Assembly: GCA_934621665.1 (NCBI GenBank)
Contig: CAKTUT010000014.1
Span: 1 to 16,698, forward strand
From: an uncultured Oscillospiraceae bacterium
GTDB taxonomy: Bacteria; Bacillota; Clostridia; Oscillospirales; Oscillospiraceae
Length of the DNA: 16,698 nt
Direction: 5' to 3'
The notes beneath the pieces were generated by a model. That model was not told where the DNA came from. It saw nothing but the letters and a program-made list of their open reading frames with translations, and did no database searches. The stretch's first letter is position 1. Each line of letters begins with the position of its first letter. Position numbers and translations under genes: made by a program. This document shows, in pieces, positions 15,171 to 16,698 of this stretch.

Positions 15171-15499
15171 TACAGCGCCTCCTTTCGGGCGGCATCCTTT
15201 CTGCGGAGGATGCAGTCGTCAGGATCGGCTGTGCAGTCCTTACATAAGCAGCCGCAAGGATAGCTGCGTCTCTTTTTCTGGCGCTTCTTCGGTGTATACA
15301 TCCCAAGCTGAATCAGCTGCTGGCAGGTTGCGATTTCTCCGCGCCCAAGCTCCAGCGCAATCTCGCTGATTCCAAAGTTCATGTTAAACAATTGTCTAGC
15401 CCGCTCTTTTTCTTCATGGCTCCAATAGTTCCCACTGTGGATCGGGCCGTCTGCGCTCTCGCGCAAATTTTTTAATTCCATTCGTTGTGGATCAGTCAT
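15170..15499 (-). CDS. Hypothetical HTH-like protein with a C-terminal cysteine cluster
   Basis: A 109-residue protein not assigned to a named family. Residues about 25-68 (YWSHEEKERARQLF, then ISEIALELGRGEIATCQQL) read like a SANT/Myb-like or sigma-factor-like helix-turn-helix. A basic patch (KKRQKKRR) comes next, then C82, C84, C86, C89 and C96, which could bind zinc. It has a textbook AAGGAGG ribosome site and is translationally coupled to the excisionase-like gene downstream. A DNA-binding accessory protein of the element is the likeliest role, by inference. Confidence 0.7.
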   Translation of the reverse strand: MTDPQRMELKNLRESADGPIHSGNYWSHEEKERARQLFNMNFGISEIALELGRGEIATCQQLIQLGMYTPKKRQKKRRSYPCGCLCKDCTADPDDCILRRKDAARKEAL

Positions 15500-15598
15500 A
15501 ATCTGACCTCCTTATTTTATTTTTACTGGGATGTTCGATTGTTTTTTCTGAAATCATCGTAAAAAGCCGTATTTTCAACTGCATATTATCTCCATGAG

Positions 15599-15630
15599 GC
15601 CGCTCGGAAGAAATTCCGGGCGGCTATTTT
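15599..15630 (+). terminator. Hairpin with T-rich tail before the amidoligase-like gene
   Basis: GCCGCTCGGAA and TTCCGGGCGGC (15599-15609 and 15614-15624) form an 11-bp stem with one T-G pair and a GAAA tetraloop, followed by TATTTTGATTT. It lies 26 bases before the ATG at 15651, so it could end an upstream plus-strand transcript or attenuate the gene. No plus-strand gene ends nearby, which favours a leader role. I see no convincing promoter in the rest of the 15500-15650 gap. Confidence 0.5.
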
Positions 15631-15650
15631 GATTTGCGAGGAGATTTACA

Positions 15651-16698
15651 ATGCGAGAATACCATGCGTGCAGCATCTGCGGGCGAAAATACGCAGAGGA
15701 GGAGTTGACATTATTTGCAGGCGATTATTTCTGTGAGTCCTGTCTGGAGGAAGAAACCGTCGTTTGTTCGGACTGCGGCGAGAGAATCTGGGCAGACCAA
15801 AATGCCGGAAATGGCAGCCGGCCGCTCTGCCAGCGATGCTATGAGCGCCACTACACGAATTGCGAACGGTGCGGCGCGGTCATTTCAAACGACGAGGCGT
15901 GCTATCTGGACGATTGCGATGATCCTTACTGTGAGTGCTGCTATCATATCCTGCAAAATCAGGTCATTCACAACTATGATTATCGCCCCGAACTGCATTT
16001 CTATGGAGCAGGACAGCAATTTTTCGGTGTGGAGCTGGAGATCGACAAGGGCGGTGAGCTTGCCAGCAATGCCGAGAAGATTCTGGCCGTCGGAAACCGT
16101 GATGCAGAGTACTTCTATTGCAAGCATGATGGGAGTCTGGACGACGGCTTTGAGATTGTCAGCCACCCGGCGACAGCGGAGTATCATCTGACCCATCTTC
16201 CGTGGAAGGAGGTCATGGCCGAGGCCGTTTCCCTTGGCTACCGCTCCCATCAGGCTTGTACTTGCGGTTTGCACATCCACATCAGCCGCAGCAGTTTTGG
16301 AGCGACGGAGGCCGAGCAGGAGGCGGCCATCGGGCGGCTGCTGTTCTTTGTGGAAAAGCACTGGAATGAGCTTCTGAAATTCAGCCGCCGCACAAATCGT
16401 CAGCTGGATCGCTGGGCGGCGAGATATGGCTATAAGGATACGCCAAAGGAAATGATGGATCAGGCCAAGAGCTATCACTATGGCCGCTATACCTGTGTCA
16501 ATCTGACGAACCGTGATACAGTCGAAATTCGCATTTTCCGCGGTACGCTCAAATATACAACCTTGGCTGCGACAATCCAGCTGACACATCGGCTGTGCAG
16601 TCTGGTAACGGCGCTGACCGATGAAGAGCTTCGGTCGCTCTCGTGGTCAGAATTCATTGTGTCCGTCCGGGAACCGGAGCTGATCCAGTATTTGAAAG
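15651..16698 (+). CDS. Cys-rich protein with amidoligase-like domain (partial, runs off the right edge)
   Basis: Reading from ATG 15651 gives 349 codons with no stop; GAGGAG lies eight bases upstream. Residues 1-100 hold a string of zinc-knuckle-like cysteines: C7/C10, C28/C31, C39/C42, C60/C63, C71/C74 and C94/C96/C97. From about residue 124 the protein resembles the putative amidoligase family (ATP-grasp-independent COOH-NH2 ligases related to glutamine synthetase): FGVELEID at 125-132, CGLHIHIS at 205-212, and VNLTNRDTVEIRIFRGTL at 283-300. The conserved Glu, His and Arg residues are present, so the fold is probably active. These proteins often sit in phages and conjugative elements, and may link peptides or modify proteins. 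The substrate here is unknown, and the true C-terminus is outside the window. Confidence 0.8.
   Translation, partial: MREYHACSICGRKYAEEELTLFAGDYFCESCLEEETVVCSDCGERIWADQNAGNGSRPLCQRCYERHYTNCERCGAVISNDEACYLDDCDDPYCECCYHILQNQVIHNYDYRPELHFYGAGQQFFGVELEIDKGGELASNAEKILAVGNRDAEYFYCKHDGSLDDGFEIVSHPATAEYHLTHLPWKEVMAEAVSLGYRSHQACTCGLHIHISRSSFGATEAEQEAAIGRLLFFVEKHWNELLKFSRRTNRQLDRWAARYGYKDTPKEMMDQAKSYHYGRYTCVNLTNRDTVEIRIFRGTLKYTTLAATIQLTHRLCSLVTALTDEELRSLSWSEFIVSVREPELIQYLK

Noticed and set aside
15885..16589. 234-codon minus-strand reading frame
   Set aside because: Opposite to the amidoligase-like gene, which has conserved motifs and a ribosome site. The minus-strand product has neither.

Overview
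The window looks like a piece of a Clostridia chromosome, most likely from the Oscillospiraceae (the Faecalibacterium / Gemmiger / Subdoligranulum neighbourhood). This is an inference from the GC-rich, Firmicutes-style genes with strong AGGAGG ribosome sites, and from short GC-rich intergenic repeats (GGGCGGAC/GTCCGCCC palindromes) of a kind I associate with that group. It has two parts with clearly different base composition, meeting near position 9,090.

Left part, 1-9,037, GC-rich. A single minus-strand operon reads leftwards from a good sigma-A promoter at 8593-8621. In order it encodes a hybrid histidine kinase with a receiver domain, a 1,410-residue surface protein with a Pro/Thr-rich stalk and BspA-type leucine-rich repeats, a MoxR-family AAA+ ATPase, a DUF58 protein, and the first 39 codons of a membrane protein that leaves the window. 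The first four genes overlap by 23, 11 and 1 bases. MoxR plus DUF58 is a widespread pair; a dedicated hybrid kinase and a giant repeat protein in front of it is the unusual part. The last gene is set off by a 285-base gap that holds repeats and a possible second promoter. Upstream of the operon, 8723-9011 is a run of seven hairpins, bounded by two copies of the same 27-base hairpin, next to what may be the 3' end of a lost gene.

Right part, 9,099-16,698, more AT-rich, probably a genomic island or integrative element. First comes a compact minus-strand operon: a Phd/YefM-like antitoxin (TTG start), a HipA-type kinase lacking the usual N-terminal subdomain, and a separate protein that joins a HipA N-terminal-like domain to a HIRAN domain. 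It has a near-consensus promoter with an array of TGTAAAT half-sites. This looks like an atypical split-HipA toxin-antitoxin module and is the best candidate for a poorly described system. Next, a 1,075-residue three-TM protein of unknown function is divergently transcribed from a small XRE regulator; one inverted repeat lies inside its promoter and a near-copy lies at the regulator's start site. Then come a small excisionase-like HTH protein with a Cys-rich partner (minus), and a plus-strand gene, open at the right edge, for a Cys-rich protein with an amidoligase-like domain. The excisionase-like and amidoligase-like genes support a mobile element, but no integrase or relaxase is in view.
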